From Litsea cubeba (lineage: Eukaryota > Streptophyta > Magnoliopsida > Laurales > Lauraceae): 64,000 bases of DNA. Both the position numbers and the translations under genes were made by a program. Shown here piece by piece: positions 12,718-25,425 of the stretch; within the stretch, counting starts at the first letter, position 1, and every line of letters begins with the position of its first letter. Location: the NCBI GenBank assembly GCA_012931725.1, contig CM022953.1, positions 28,685,470-28,749,469 of the forward strand, read 5' to 3'. Under the pieces are notes generated by a model. The model ran no database searches, was not told the DNA's origin, and saw nothing but the letters and a program-made list of their open reading frames with translations.

Positions 12718-14145
12718 GCCTTAGACCAAAATCCTAACTTTACATATTTTAAAGTATTTTCTAGAGGGGATTTTTGGGCCATTTACCAAGCATGGAAACA
12801 TGATTTAAACCAATCCAAGTGCTTTAAAATAATGAAACATAAAATGCCATAAAAGATTTGAAACTGTAAAACATTGGCTAGCTTGATTTGTAAAAATTCT
12901 TTTAAAAAACAAATGCATCCAAGATTTAAATCCAAAACATGCATGCAACATTATTTTTACAAGTCTTAAAAACAATGCATGTGTAAATCAAGATTTCAAG
13001 ATTTTCTAAATCAATGCATGTGTGAAAATTCAAATGATGATTAAAATGTTAATGCATCCATCAAATTGCAATACACAAAATCCCTAACACCTAGATCATC
13101 ATCTAGCCACCCTTACAATAATTCATCAAAATCAAGGTACAAAAGATCAAAGATAAGGGCTCTAGAGCATGCTATGTGAGAGAACTTAATCCAACTACAA
13201 AGCATCAATTGAGATTATTCAAGCATCAAGTGTAGAGATAGAGCATAAGAAATGAGAGAGATTAGCATAAGATCTAAAATCTACTAATCAATCAAGGCAC
13301 AAGTAGGGAATTTAAACTAAAACATGCATGTAATTGAACTAATCACATTACTTAGCTTCAAAAGGAGAGCCTAATCCAAGAGCTTTAGCCACTAAACATC
13401 AAGAAAGAGCTCCAAATCTTCATTAATGATTTTCAATTACACACCATCTTTCTTTAGATTAGTTACAAAGAAGCTCCTAATTACAATATAAAAGTATAGA
13501 GAAGATAAAATAAAATTGCTACAAGACTAACTTGCCAAAAGATCTCTTTCTTCTCTACAAAAACATTCCAATTTATAGAAACTTTGAAGACATTTGATTG
13601 GCTCATTTCCATTCACAAGGATTGCTTCCAATTGATTGGTTGCAGCTTGAAGGCTTTTGATTGGCTCTTTTGCTTTCACATGGATTGCTTCAATTTGATT
13701 GGTTGCAACAAACTTTCCTTCCAAAAGCATGTAATTGTTGGGATTTGAACCCATAACCTATTTCATAGGAACCCAAGTTCAAACCAATACACAAAACACT
13801 CCTTTGTGTTAAAAAATGACCTCTTTTATGGTTAAAGCTTTATCCTCTTATTTTTAAATTCTTCAACACTTCACCAAGATTTCTTCATGTAACTCCTTTA
13901 TTGAAATCTCTTCTTGATGCCTTAGGATACTAGCCGGAAGGTTGGGGTAGTCGTGGGGTCCACCTACACAAGAGAAATTACATAAAAATGCGCTATAAAT
14001 AATCGAATTTATGCATGATAATCTGATAATCCGTTTAATGCGATAGAATGATAAAATCTTTATGTAAAGCAAATGATATGTATATGAGATGCTGATAAAA
14101 CTAGACTAATGAGGGGTAAAATATATAATAATTAACACTGTATCA

Positions 14146-16110
14146 CACTCCCAAACCTATATTTTGCGAGTCTCGAGCAAAAACTATGATGAAAAACTAA
14201 ACTATATGCAAGAAAACACAGTAAAAATCCTAACTCACTTTCTCAGGAATCGCGGTTGCACTTAGCTCGTGCAACAAGCTGTTAAACCCCTAGGTTTACC
14301 CTAGTGGACGAGTTTTGTCTCCTGAGGGTTTTCAGCGAATAAATCCCACACAATTATTTTTACTTTGAAAAGAAAGTATTTTTGATGTCCAACAGTCTTT
14401 AGCAAGCTAATAAGAATGAGTACTAAGTTAGGAATACTAGCCAACTTCTGAAGATATGTCAGTCAATACCTAAGTCCCACTGTGTATGTATATGTGTGTG
14501 CGTTTAGCCAATAATCATGTAATCTTTAGGTTGAAGCTCACACAACCTTAATCTCCTTCAGAATACATTTCGCCTTTACTACAGCCTTACAGGTCATACT
14601 CTCAACAATGGAAGCACATATATTTTACTGACTAACTCACAGTATGTGAGTATGAATAAGGCTAAGCACTCACATAATTGATGAAGAACGGAGCTTATGT
14701 ATAGAAGGATTGATCTCAAAAAATAAGATAAAACGAATAGAAGGTAGAAATGCTCACTCAACTTCTCACTCATTCAGCACCTAACCTTTCCTATGATCCA
14801 ATAGGTCTTTCATAGGTTGTAATGGGGTTAGGGTTAATAGGTAGGATAAGGGTTGTAGCTTAGGGTTTTTGAGAAGGTAAGGGTCTTCAAGTCATCATAG
14901 GAAGGTTTTCCACTGTATTCACTTCTTCCTTTTGCTTTTTGTTCTTTTTCCCACTTTATCTCTTTTTGGTGCTTGCTTTTCTTTGATTTCTCATATCTTT
15001 TTCTTTTTCTTCTGTTTTCCTTGGTTCTCATTTTTCTCTTTTCTCTTTTTTCTTTTTTTTCCGACTTTCAAATTCCTTTATTCCTTTGTCATCCCTTTAT
15101 AGAACATCTATATTTTGGTAGCTCATGTGAATTCTTCATCACTAATGCTCAAATTCTTCCTTTCTTCATATACTTTACCCTTCTAAAAAAATAATAGGTC
15201 AAAAAGGCTATATATATGTAGGTGATGAGGCTTGGGACAATGAAGGAAGGTTTCTTGTAAAATAGGCTCAATAGGGTTACTAAGGGTATAAAATATAATA
15301 GGTGAGTTCAAAATTTGGCCATGGTTTTTTTTTTTTTGAATGCCTATCATCTTCCCCTAAAATTCGGAAAAATGCATCATAAGCTACAAGTCAAGGTTTC
15401 TTTGCATTTTGATGTCACCTCTATGGTTAGAACAAGGAATAGCACTTATGAGATCGGAAGTGCTGGACTAATCAGCTCTAGGAGTAGCTCTTCATTCTAC
15501 TCAGGAATAGCGCAGAATAGTCCTCACCCAAACGGATATAGATAGGCTCAATCGCTCAATGGGTTTTAGTCTCCACTAATGATTGTTTCTCCACTAATGA
15601 TTCTTTCGGGTCTTTCAGAAGTGATTTGCTCTTCTCTTAGACTACACTCATGTGGCTAAATGTGTAAAAAAAATTATAGGGCTTGTATCTATGACAACTC
15701 TTCAAGCTAAAATCCATGGACAAATTTTGAAATTCTTTTTTCAGTTTTTTAGTGATTTTGAAAATTTTCAAATTTTTAGGGTTTTTGGTATAAGTGGAAA
15801 GCAAAATAACTTATGTACATGCAAAATGCAATACATGAAATGCAGTGCCTCACCCCCAAACCTATTCTAAACATTGTCCCCAATGTTTATACAGAACATA
15901 AATAAACTAGAACAAGGAAGATAAATTGAAATTTCTCACCATGGGGTGCCGACACAAGGGTAGATTGGGTTGCCTCCCAACAAGCACTAAGTTTAACGTC
16001 TTCAGCCAGACGCAACTAGCATGGTATGGGGTCAATTTATCCAGGGTCCACAAGAAGGACCTCCTCAACAACATACTCAGGATCCACAAACTCAAGGTAC
16101 TCTTTTAATA
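14146..16110 (-). other. Athila 3' noncoding tail with polypurine tracts
   Basis: No convincing gene. On the - strand a purine-rich AGGTTTGGGAGTG directly precedes the 3' LTR (14157-14146) and would be the polypurine tract used to prime the second strand. A second, very similar tract, AGGTTTGGGGGTG, lies at 15863-15851, just after a TTGGGGACAATGTTTAGAAT stretch characteristic of Athila-like tails. The part at 14568-16300 is duplicated at 27017-28740 inside the upstream LTR region. A pyrimidine-rich run lies at 14930-15060. Confidence 0.65.
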
Positions 16111-19100
16111 TGTGCCAGTTCACTTGAAATGTGCTACCATCTCTAGGATCAAAAGTTCAACTGCACCGTGGAAATGGATTGTCTGAACGCCGTAGGGTCC
16201 CGGCCATCGAGACTTCAGCTTGCCTAGGAACAAGTGCAATCTGGAGTTATATAGCAAAACTTTCTGGCCAGGATGGAACTCTTTTCTTAGAACTCTCTTA
16301 TCATGAAACATTTTGGTCCTGGCCTTATAACTCCTCGCACATTCATATGATTCATTCCTCATTTCCTCTAGTTCAGCAAGCTGAAGTTTCCATTGGACTC
16401 CGACCTTTTCTAAGTCAAAGTTTAGGCGCTTGATCACCCAATATGCTCGATGTTCTATCTCAACTGGCAAGTGGCATGCCTTGCGAAAGACCAACCTGTA
16501 CGGAGACATTCCGATAGGTGTCTTGAAGGCTGTCCGATACACCCACTGTGCATCATGTAAAAGCAAAGACCAGTCTTTTCGATTTGGATTGACTGTCTTA
16601 TCCAGGATGTTCTTGATCTCACGATTAGAAATCTCTACTTGCCCGCTAGTCTGGGGATGGTATGGTGTGGCAACTTTTTACGTGATGTGGCACTTCCCCA
16701 TTAAAGCTTTAAATACTCAGTTGCAAAAGTGCTTACCACCATCGCTTATGATTGCGCGTGGTATACCAAAGCGAGCGAAAACTTGATTTTTCAAAAATTC
16801 AACCACAACCTTGTTGTCATTGGTTTTGCATGGAATGACCTCTACCCATTTAGATACATAATCAACAGCAACAAGAATATACTGATAACCAAAAGAAATG
16901 GAAAATGGTCCCATGAAGTCTATTCCCCAAACGTCAAACAACTCAACGATCAAGATAGGTTGTTGGGGGCATTTGATTCCTCTTAGACATCCTCCCTAAT
17001 CGTTGACACCGGTCACAGTTCCTACAGTGCTCATGTGCATCCTTGAAAAGGGTAGGCCAAATAAATCTAGATTGCAGCACCTTTGCTGCTGTCTTTTTAC
17101 TAGAGAAATATCCCCCACAAGCATGGTTATGACAGAATTCAAGTATGTTATTTTGGTCCATCTCGGGTACACACCTCCTAATGATTTGGTCAGGGCATTG
17201 TTTAAACAAATAGGGATCATCTGAAAAATAGTATTTAGCCCTAGACAAGAAGTTGAATTGGACATTTTTTGACCAATTGCTTGGTGTTTTCCCGGTCACC
17301 AGATAGTTAACTATATCTACATACCACGAGGTTTTACTATCAACAAACAACAATTGCTCATCTGGAAAGGTTTCTAAAATCGGATGGTCTTCAGAGGAAT
17401 CGACAATCAGACACGAAACGTGATCAGCTACCGCATTCTCAGACCCCTTCTTATCCTGCACCTCTAGGTCAAATTCTTGTAAAAACAATATCCACCTGAT
17501 CAGCCGAGCTTTAGCATCTTTCTTGCTCAACAAATATTTCAATGCGGCATGATCAGTGAAGACAATGACTTTTGACCCTATGAGATAGGATCTAAACTTA
17601 TCCAATGCAAAGATGACAGCCAGCAATTCCTTCTTAGTGGTGGTATAGTAAAGTTGTGCGTCATTAAAGGTCCTACTAGCATAGTAGATGACATGAGGCA
17701 ATTTGTCTATCCTCTGTCCCAGTACAACTCCGAGAGCATAATTGGAAGCATCGCACATCAATTCAAAAGGTTACGTCTAATCAGGAGGACGGATAATGGG
17801 TGCAGATGTTAACTCTCGCTTCAAACGATTAAATGACTTTAAACATGTAGCAGAAAAATCAAAATTAGCATTCTTTGCCAAGAGATCACAGAGAGGGTGA
17901 GCAATTTTGCTAAAGTCCTTGATAAAACGTCGATAGAAACCTGCGTGGCCCAAAAAGGCTCTCACTTCTCGTACAGTTTTAGGAGGGGGCATGTTCACAA
18001 TCAAGTCGATCTTGGCTTTATCTACTTCAATGCCCTTACTCGATACAATATGACCCGAAACAATGCCCGACTTGACCATAAAATGACACTTCTCCCAGTT
18101 CAAAACTAGGTTCTTTTCCTTACATCTTTGCAATACCAGTGACAAGTGGTGTTAACAACTATCAAAACTTGAGCCAAAAACAGAAAAGTCATCCATGAAG
18201 ACTTCCAAAAACCTCTCCACTATGTCCGAGAAAATGCTCAACATACACCTTTGAAAAGTCGCAGGTGCGTTGCACAGGCCAAATGGCATACGCTTGTAGG
18301 CAAATGTGCCAAAAGGACAAGTGAAGGTTGTCTTCTCTTGGTCCTCAGTGGAAATATGGATCTGGTTATACCTAGAATAACCATCCAAGAAGCAATAGAA
18401 AGCATGGCCGGCTAATCTTTCCAACATCTGATCAACGAAGGGTAATGGAAAGTGGCCCTTCCTAGTCATTGAGTTCAATTTTCTGTAATCAATACAAACT
18501 CTCCAACCTGTTTGAACACGGGTTGGGACCAGTTCATTGTCCTTGTTGGCGACAACGGTTACGCAAGATTTCTAGGGTACTATTTGGACAGGACTCACCC
18601 ATTGACTATCAGAAATCGGGTAGATAATGCCAGCGTCTAAAAGCTTGATTACTTCTCCCCTCACTACTTCCTTTAGGACTGGATTCAGTCGCCTCTGTGG
18701 TTCACAAGATGGTTTGGCACCTTCCAGATGAATCTGGTGCATAACTATAAAGGGACTGATTCCTTTAATGTCCGAGATGGTCCAACCTAGGGCACTCTGA
18801 TGGTCTTTCAGCACATCCAGTAATTTATTTTCCTGCTTCTTCAAGGTCTGAGGCAATAATTACTGGGTTGGTAGCAGAGGGCCCTATGCAGGCATACTTT
18901 AAATTCTCAGGTAATGGTTTCAATTCTAACTTGTGCGGCTCAATAATAATTGATTCTTTTGCGACCATAGATTCAGAGGTGGATGTAAAGATAGGCTCAA
19001 TTTTCTGCTTCCATTGGCCAATATCCATCGGCTGGGCCGAATCCAATAATGCATTAACTTCGCATATGGACCCGTCGATGTCTATGTCGGCATTGAAGTG

Positions 19101-19941
19101 AGCCAGACATTCTTCTAGCGAATCTGTGTAACATGATGATTGAACTGTTTGATCAACTAATGTGTCAATCACGTTCACTTCCTCATCATCATCTAGTTCT
19201 GATGTTTGGAGTCCATTACGAAAAACATTCAACTCCAACTTGATGTTCCCGAAACTAAGTGTCACAACCTCATTCCTGTATCTAATCACTACATCTGATG
19301 TTGCAAGGAACGGTCGACCAAGAATGACATGAATATGTCGGTCGGGGGCTGCCACTGGTTCGGTATCCAAAACCATAAAATCAGCTGGAAAATAAAAATC
19401 CTTAACTTTGACGATCACATCTTCAGCCACACCTTTCGGATATTTGACTGATCTATCAGTAAGACAAAGGGTAATATCAGTTTTCTTCAGTCTTTCCAGG
19501 CCCAACTGTGTGTACACGAAGTACGGAGGTCAATTCACACTTGCCCCAAGATCAAGGAGACACCTCTCTATGATAGAGTCTCCTATCTGAATGATAATGG
19601 TAGGGCAGCTAGGGTCTTTGTATTTGGGTGCAATGGTCTGCTGGATCAAGCCTGATGCTTGGGCTGCCTTCACAGCGATTCTGGGTACTGATGTTTTCCG
19701 CTTAACAGTGGTCAGGTCTTTCTAAAACTTGGAGTATGAAGGGATTTGCTTTATGGAATCAAGGAGGGGTATGTTTATCTGGATATTTTTTAAAACTTCT
19801 AAGATTCCCTCAAAGTGATCATTCTTCCTAGTCTCCTTCAATCGGTGTGGGAATGGTGCTCTAGGTACCACCCTAAAGATGAAGGTTCAACTACAATGGG
19901 CTTCTGAATCTTCTCTCTCTGTGGTACTCTTCTTGGTATGG
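16111..19941 (-). pseudogene. Athila pol: protease, reverse transcriptase, RNase H and integrase (broken)
   Basis: Read downward on the - strand: a protease segment with active-site DLGA at 19553-19542 followed by a stop (19532-19530); reverse transcriptase with GHFPLPFVDQMLERLAGHAF, CPFGTFAYKRMPFGL and the active site FMDD at 18199-18188; RNase H with CDASNYALG, TKKELLAVIFAL and VFTDHAALKYL; integrase with a zinc finger ending CRNCDRCQ, the core Asp residues in VWGIDFMGPF and IISDGGKHF, and Glu in GQVEISNREIK. Further stops occur at 19724-19722, near 18570, near 18153 and between the integrase segments, so no full polyprotein can be made. In the integrase zinc finger the usual second His appears as Tyr (ACGGYFSSKK). 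The match to Athila pol is strong from memory of the family. Confidence 0.9.
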
Positions 19942-19946
19942 GTTCT

Positions 19947-22544
19947 TGATAAGTCCACAAAATTAGGTCAATAGGTCATTATTTCATAAGCATTTGTGGG
20001 CTTAATTAGGTTTAATTGCATAGAATTGCACTTAATTTCATGATTACATGTATTTGGGGATATTTTTGGAAAATGTTCAGAATTGGTCAAAATTCATTGA
20101 ATTGCATGACTTTTGTGAAATTAGGATTTTTCATCTCATTCATCACCTCAAAAAATTAGTTTTTGGCTTCATCAATGCATGTTTGCTATTTTTGGTACCA
20201 TGTGCTATTTTTGAAAAGTTTGTCATTTGGGTGCATCATTAGACATGTAGGGTCCCATGCATTATTCATGTTTATTTTCTTTCATGTAATTAATGATAAA
20301 TTTATTTCTTTCAATTTATAGGAGAAATCAACATGGGACCCACATTGATGAAATTTGAGAAGAAAGGTCAAATGAAAGTCAAATAAGCAAGCAAGGAAAG
20401 AGTCCAAGCATGCCTTGGACGTCCAACATGGACCCCACACACACCATTGGATGCCAACATAGAAGCTTCCATTTGTGCACAATTATTCCCGGATTTTTAT
20501 GGAGCAGCAACTTAAAATGGCCATAATTATCAAACCGAGTGTCGGATCGGCGCAATCTAGACACCGTTGGAAAGCTCTTTTCGAGTAGATATCTGTGGAG
20601 CCCAAGAATACATAAATCAGAGCTATATTGAGGGAGATATGACCTCAGGAAGTTGACTGATACAGTTTTAGGCGGGAATTGCAAGAAATCTCAATATTTG
20701 GAAAGTTTCTTCACTCTACATCATCATGAAATTTTTAGAGATATTCTTGGAACTATAAAAGGAAGGTGTGTTCATCAAGAAACCTAATAAGGCAAGGAGA
20801 TCTCTCTAATTTAAAAGTCTTTCCAAAGAAAGAAGCTAGCTTGGAGCCTAAGCTAGAATCTCCACACAAGGAAACAAGAGCCCTAAAGATGAGAGATTCT
20901 TTACTAAAAAAAGATTTGCAAAAAGCATAAAAAGGAACCAGCCAAGAGGGCTAGACGTCCAAGACCTTGGGTAGCAATTTTGGAGGCTCTCTATCTCTCC
21001 TTTCCACTCCCATCCACCCTTTCTCTCTAAGTCCCTTTCTTCTTCTTTCTTTTAATTCTTTTAGGCATAGGTTGAGAGGCCATGTTGAGAGAATGAAAAG
21101 GAGGAAAGAATCTTAATTTCTTGTATTCAAAGATCAAGGAATAAAAGACACTACTTGGATTGATTATGCGTGTTCTTTATGTAAGTGATTTAATTTTCTA
21201 TTTCCAGTTCTTTTATGTATTTTTATTGGAGACAATATTTCACATGATTAGATCTAGGTTTTTGAAAATAAAATAAATGGATTAAAAGTCGAGAGACATC
21301 AGGTAATCACTTGCATTTGTTTTTTTTCTTTCCTACTCTGAGAAGAGAGGACTTCATTATCGCATTTTCAATACTTGTATGATCGTCTAGTTTCTAGATC
21401 TTTGATACATCTTTTCCTCTTTTTATTTTTTCCACCCCTTTTGTTTTTATTTAAAGTTAATATCCTGATCATTTTTTTTATTATTTGCAAGTTCTTGATT
21501 TAGAAACCCCAAGTTGCATCTTTCCATATAGAAACTTACAATTTTTATTACTTGCATAATCTATGGTTGGATAGTGTTTTTCTACATACATCATATTTAG
21601 AAATTGCATTAGAACAAGTTTTTGTTTATGAAATCACAAGACTAACAACTGATTAGAAACACTAAATTTGGATCTGATAAGTGAATAGTGAAAAATCCTG
21701 CACAATTCAGCAGAATTGACCCTACTGGGTTACAAAAGTGCATGATTTAAAAACCAGGTAAACGTTAATATTTTTGTCCAAAAAATATCAGATTTAAACT
21801 ATGGTAATTGGACTTTGAAACCCCAGAATTTCAGCCAAAAGTAACCTCGGGAACCATGTCAACCAGAGGCTCAAACAGGGGTAGTTGGTAAGCCTGCGTT
21901 CAGATATCAGCAACAAAATTGTTCAAGTAGGCATCTTTATGTGATCATATCTTTTTCGTTTTAAGTCATTTTTTGGTTTTTCTTTTTTTGTTGTGTTCAT
22001 GCATCATCAGACTATTGATCTGAGCCATTAGATTTAGGTTCACACCAACTTAGGCCAGTCGTACAGTCCAGTGAAAACAGGGCTGCGCAATAGTTTTCAT
22101 ACTTAGAATTTTTTACAGCATGCATCATATAGTTAGAAACTTGCATAAAATTGCATTGTTAGCAATTAGGGCATTATAGTTCATTCATATTTGCATAAAA
22201 ATTGATTTTGGTAAGTAGGATCTAATTTAGAAAATTTTTTTTTTATTTTTTTTATATTAAATTGGTCGTTTGATTTGTGTGTTCTTTTGCAGGTTTTTAG
22301 ATATTTTAGGATTGCTTAGATTAGGTTTCCTTTATTACAATAGTTTTTTTATTTTTGGAAAGCATTGTAATTAACCATTTTATATTTAGTTATCTAATTT
22401 AATTAGTTTCTATTCAGGCCAAAGTAGTGTTTATTTAGGACAGGTCAAAGTTGGAAGGTTTCTTGAAAAGCATTGCTCCCTGTGGATCGACCTGGATTTA
22501 CCAGATTATTACTACAATCATACCCTACACTTGGGGATCGATCA
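19947..22544 (+). mobile_element. Solo LTR between Athila gag and pol
   Basis: The insert runs from TGATAAGTCCACAAAATTAG to CACTTGGGGATCGATCA and is flanked by perfect GTTCT duplications (19942-19946 and 22545-22549). It is 2598 bp, with TG and CA ends and no coding region. The end-proximal TCCCTGTGGATCGACCT and a terminal CACTTGGGG are typical of long Tat- or Athila-like LTRs. A TATAAAA box supports + orientation. It shares its start and end motifs with the solo LTR at 43096-45133, so the two probably belong to related families. Confidence 0.88.
20754..20760 (+). promoter_or_regulatory. TATA box of the 19.9-22.5 kb solo LTR
   Basis: TATAAAA in the context GGAACTATAAAAGGAAGG, about 0.8 kb into the LTR, at the expected boundary between U3 and R. 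No other TATA-like word of this quality was seen nearby. Confidence 0.55.
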
Positions 22545-22549
22545 GTTCT

Positions 22550-24291
22550 TCTCTCTCTTTCTCCTTTTCTCTTTCTGTATTCTCTTTCAAATCTCTCTTC
22601 AAATTCTCTCTCTCGAGTTCGACAACTTTCCTCGAACTCTCTGGTTTTCCTAAAAAAATCTTCTCTCTTTGATCCTCTTCAGGCATCTCAACTCTATTGT
22701 CAACAGTCTTTCCTGATCTCAGAGTATGGATTTCCTGCACATGCTCATTACTTTCTACCTAACACTGACCTCTCGGCTGATTGGGCAGTCCTTTCGGATT
22801 AGGAATGGTTTGGTTCGGGAATTGGCCATTTTCTCTCTCAGACAACTGTAAGGTGAGCTGACCTAATTGGGCCTCTAGTTTTGCAATGGACTGGTTCTGG
22901 ACCTGGTTAGTCTGCTCTTGGATTTGAATGAATTTGGATAACAGGTTCTCTAGATGAGAGGATTGCTGAGGAGTTTGTGCTAGTATAGAGTAGTTAGGCA
23001 TCTGATCTGGGACTAGTGCCCTACATTGGTTCTGTGGTTGGAACTGATTCTGCTGTATGGGTTGCTGAGGATGAGGAACCATGGGATGATTATTTTGAGC
23101 AGGTTGCTGGTATTGCTGCCTAGGATACTACGGCTGGAATCCGGGTTGACCTCCGTGGGGCTGAATAGGCTCAGATTGACGATACGAAAAATTGGGGTGG
23201 AACCTATTGTCTGGGTGGTAGGTCTGACTGAAAGTGTTAACAGTTGGTTTCCGAAAGTCTCCATGGGAATTCAGCGCATTGGCTTGCTCGACCTTGATAA
23301 ATGGTCAGACTAGGACAACTCTCAACCGCGTGCTCACAACTATCGCATAACACACAAACATGATGCGGTTCACTCATACTTCTCAAGGTGGGCTCATGTT
23401 GTTGAGGGGTGGGTTGACATGACATTACAGACATAGATCCTATCTTTTTACTCAAATTTTCCGCTCCTTGAACTAAACTGGTCATCACATTTTTCAATTC
23501 AGGGTCCTGTTTGATGTTGTACATTCTAGGTTTCTGGATCCCTGTCTCATCTCTCTCCAAATATTTCCTATTACTGCTCCATTTTTGTGAATTTTCTGCA
23601 AGCTTGACAAGGAATTCGTATGCTTGATCGGCAGTCTAATTCATGAATTCTAGTTTGTGCATTGATTCAATCAAGATACATTGTGGGTTCATAAGACCTC
23701 TATAAAAGAAATGAATAAACTCTCCTTTGTCAATCCTGTGATGTGGGCATTTGATCAATAGGTCATGGAATCTCTCCCAGGTTTCGGCAAACTCTTCCTC
23801 GAGTCGTCCCCTAAAATTCCTAATGGCACTCCTAAACTGCTCAGTTTTGCTCACTGGGAATAATTTGGATATAAACTTTTTGACAAGCTCATCCAAGGTG
23901 GTAATGGAGTTTGGAGTCAAGGAATTCAGCCAGGCGACTGCATGATCTTCTAGTGAGAGGGGAAACAACCTAAGCTTCACGGATTCACTATTCAAATTTT
24001 GATTTCAAACGTGTGCCAGATGGTCAGGGATTTGTTCAAATGGATATAGGGCTGCTCACACTCGGATCCATGAAATTTTGGTAACATGTTGATGGTTGGC
24101 CGGATTTCAAATTGGTTTGCATTATTCTCTGGCAAAACTATACAACTAGGTGAAGTGGATGAAAAGGGTGCAAATAGTTCATTGAGGGTCCTTTGCTGAG
24201 GGTTTTGGGTAGCCATTGTGGGTACTATGGGTGGGGCAGGTAAAGCAAGGTAATCGATCCTCACTAATCGGCCTTGATCACGTATCCACAC
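22550..24291 (-). pseudogene. Athila gag (broken)
   Basis: Gag forms the virus-like particle of the retrotransposon. On the - strand the N-terminal part (about 24291-23992) contains MLPKFHGSECEQPYIHL, the capsid domain follows (23995-23636; PLSLEDHAVAWLNSL and IRNFRGRLEEEFAETWERF), then a zinc-knuckle-like CVLCDSCEHAVESC near 23340, a Gln/Pro-rich stretch (23080-22760) and QEIHTLRSGKTVDNRV near 22735. Frame changes and stops at 23992, 23636 and elsewhere break it. The solo LTR at 22544 separates it from the segment that leads into the protease. Confidence 0.82.
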
Positions 24292-25399
24292 TCACATACA
24301 ACTGCGACTAACCTAGCAATGCAATGGTCCGCTCAATGAAATGAATGCAACATAACAAAATTTTTTAAAACTAAATAAAAAGCTAATCTAAACTAAGGTT
24401 ACCTAAAAGAATTCTAGACAGCTCCTAACTGTGAAGAGGACACTCTGGCCACCAACCTGGACCTATGAAACAGAAATTTCGGCCAGTTAACCCCCAGGTA
24501 GATGGTGGGATCTCAACGCGCTAGGCGAAGGCTCCTTTTAAAAACCAACCCTTGAACAACAAAGTTGTCTCCCTATTTGGCAAGATGGTAGCCAACGGAC
24601 AAGGCTTGCTTAGGCACCAAAAAATCTCCCAAGGTACACAATTGGCACAACCGCGGTGGTCTTCCCTAGTGAGCACGTAACCTAAGGTCACGTTTCTTCT
24701 CAATTTTATTATGGTTTATTGGTTCTAAACTAAGTGAGAATTAAGATGAAATCCTAAGGGCAAGGAAACGGTGATGCAATCCAAATCCTTATCTTGTTGG
24801 GGTAATTTGCCATTTACTAGTAGTGCACCAAATTACAAGTGTATTTAAAACAATTACACTACGAAGCAAGGAACAACAAACAAAGTAAACTCGCTTGCAA
24901 GGGATTCGCGGGGGTTAGGAAATGCAAACCTCCCGATTTATTTCGAGGGACGAATCGGTTGTCGTCGACTCACACCACGGACACCAATTTCCGTGTACGA
25001 ATGTGAGGAGCCGCAATGGTATAGTCCAACCGTCCTCATTCCCTATAAGCAATTTATTGCAATTCTACTAAACAACTAACCACTTAAAGTAAGTAAAGTA
25101 AAGTAAATGGGTCACGGGCCGACCCGCAACCAAAATTATTACAATGCCTTGATAATAAATACCTAATACAACAACTAAGAAAGAAAATAAATGTCTAAAC
25201 TAATTCTAAACTAGGAACGCAAGTTAAAATTTCAAGTTCTTCAATGCACTTTTCCACTTTCCTTTGCTCAAAGCGAGGAATTCCCGACAAAACAAACACA
25301 AACAATGTGTAGAATCCGCAAGGAAAATAAAGGAAAGATAAAAAGTACACCAAGCTAAAAATGAGTTCAACTCTATGGAATTCAAAGCTTTCCAATGCC
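24292..25399 (-). other. Athila 5' leader between primer site and gag
   Basis: About 1.1 kb without a convincing reading frame, as is usual for Athila-type elements. It holds moderately GC-rich sequence near 24900-25020 and no strong repeat. It would be the untranslated leader and packaging region of the element RNA. Confidence 0.6.
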
Positions 25400-25419
25400 T
25401 CCCCCCGGCAATGGCGCCA
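25400..25419 (-). other. Primer binding site, tRNA-Asp type
   Basis: On the - strand the sequence TGGCGCCATTGCCGGGG lies six bases inside the upstream LTR end. It matches the 3' end complement of plant tRNA-Asp (TGGCGCCGTTGCCGGGG) except at one base. tRNA-Asp priming is known for Athila elements, and this fixes the orientation of the element. Confidence 0.8.
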
Positions 25420-25425
25420 AGAACT

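Larger units (their letters stand above)
10969..13089 (-). mobile_element. Solo LTR in the Athila 3' LTR
   Basis: The insert runs from TGAAAGTCCAAGGG to AAATCCCTAACA, has TG and CA ends, and is flanked by perfect CCTAG duplications (10964-10968 and 13090-13094). The uninterrupted sequence is preserved at 26041-26060, which fixes both boundaries. At 2121 bp with no coding capacity it fits a solo LTR left by recombination. A TATAAAA on the - strand suggests transcription toward lower coordinates. It contains a CCCTAGAGGGGGGGTGAATAGG-like start that I have seen near plant LTR ends but cannot assign to a clade. Confidence 0.85.
10327..14145 (-). repeat. Athila 3' LTR (interrupted by a solo LTR)
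   Basis: The segment begins TGATCGACACTTAAATG and ends at TAACACTGTATCA, and matches 25426-27016 plus 28740-28971 of the upstream LTR region. Without the insertion at 10969-13089 and one copy of its target duplication, the LTR would be about 1.7 kb. Reading frames here are not supported as genes. Confidence 0.85.
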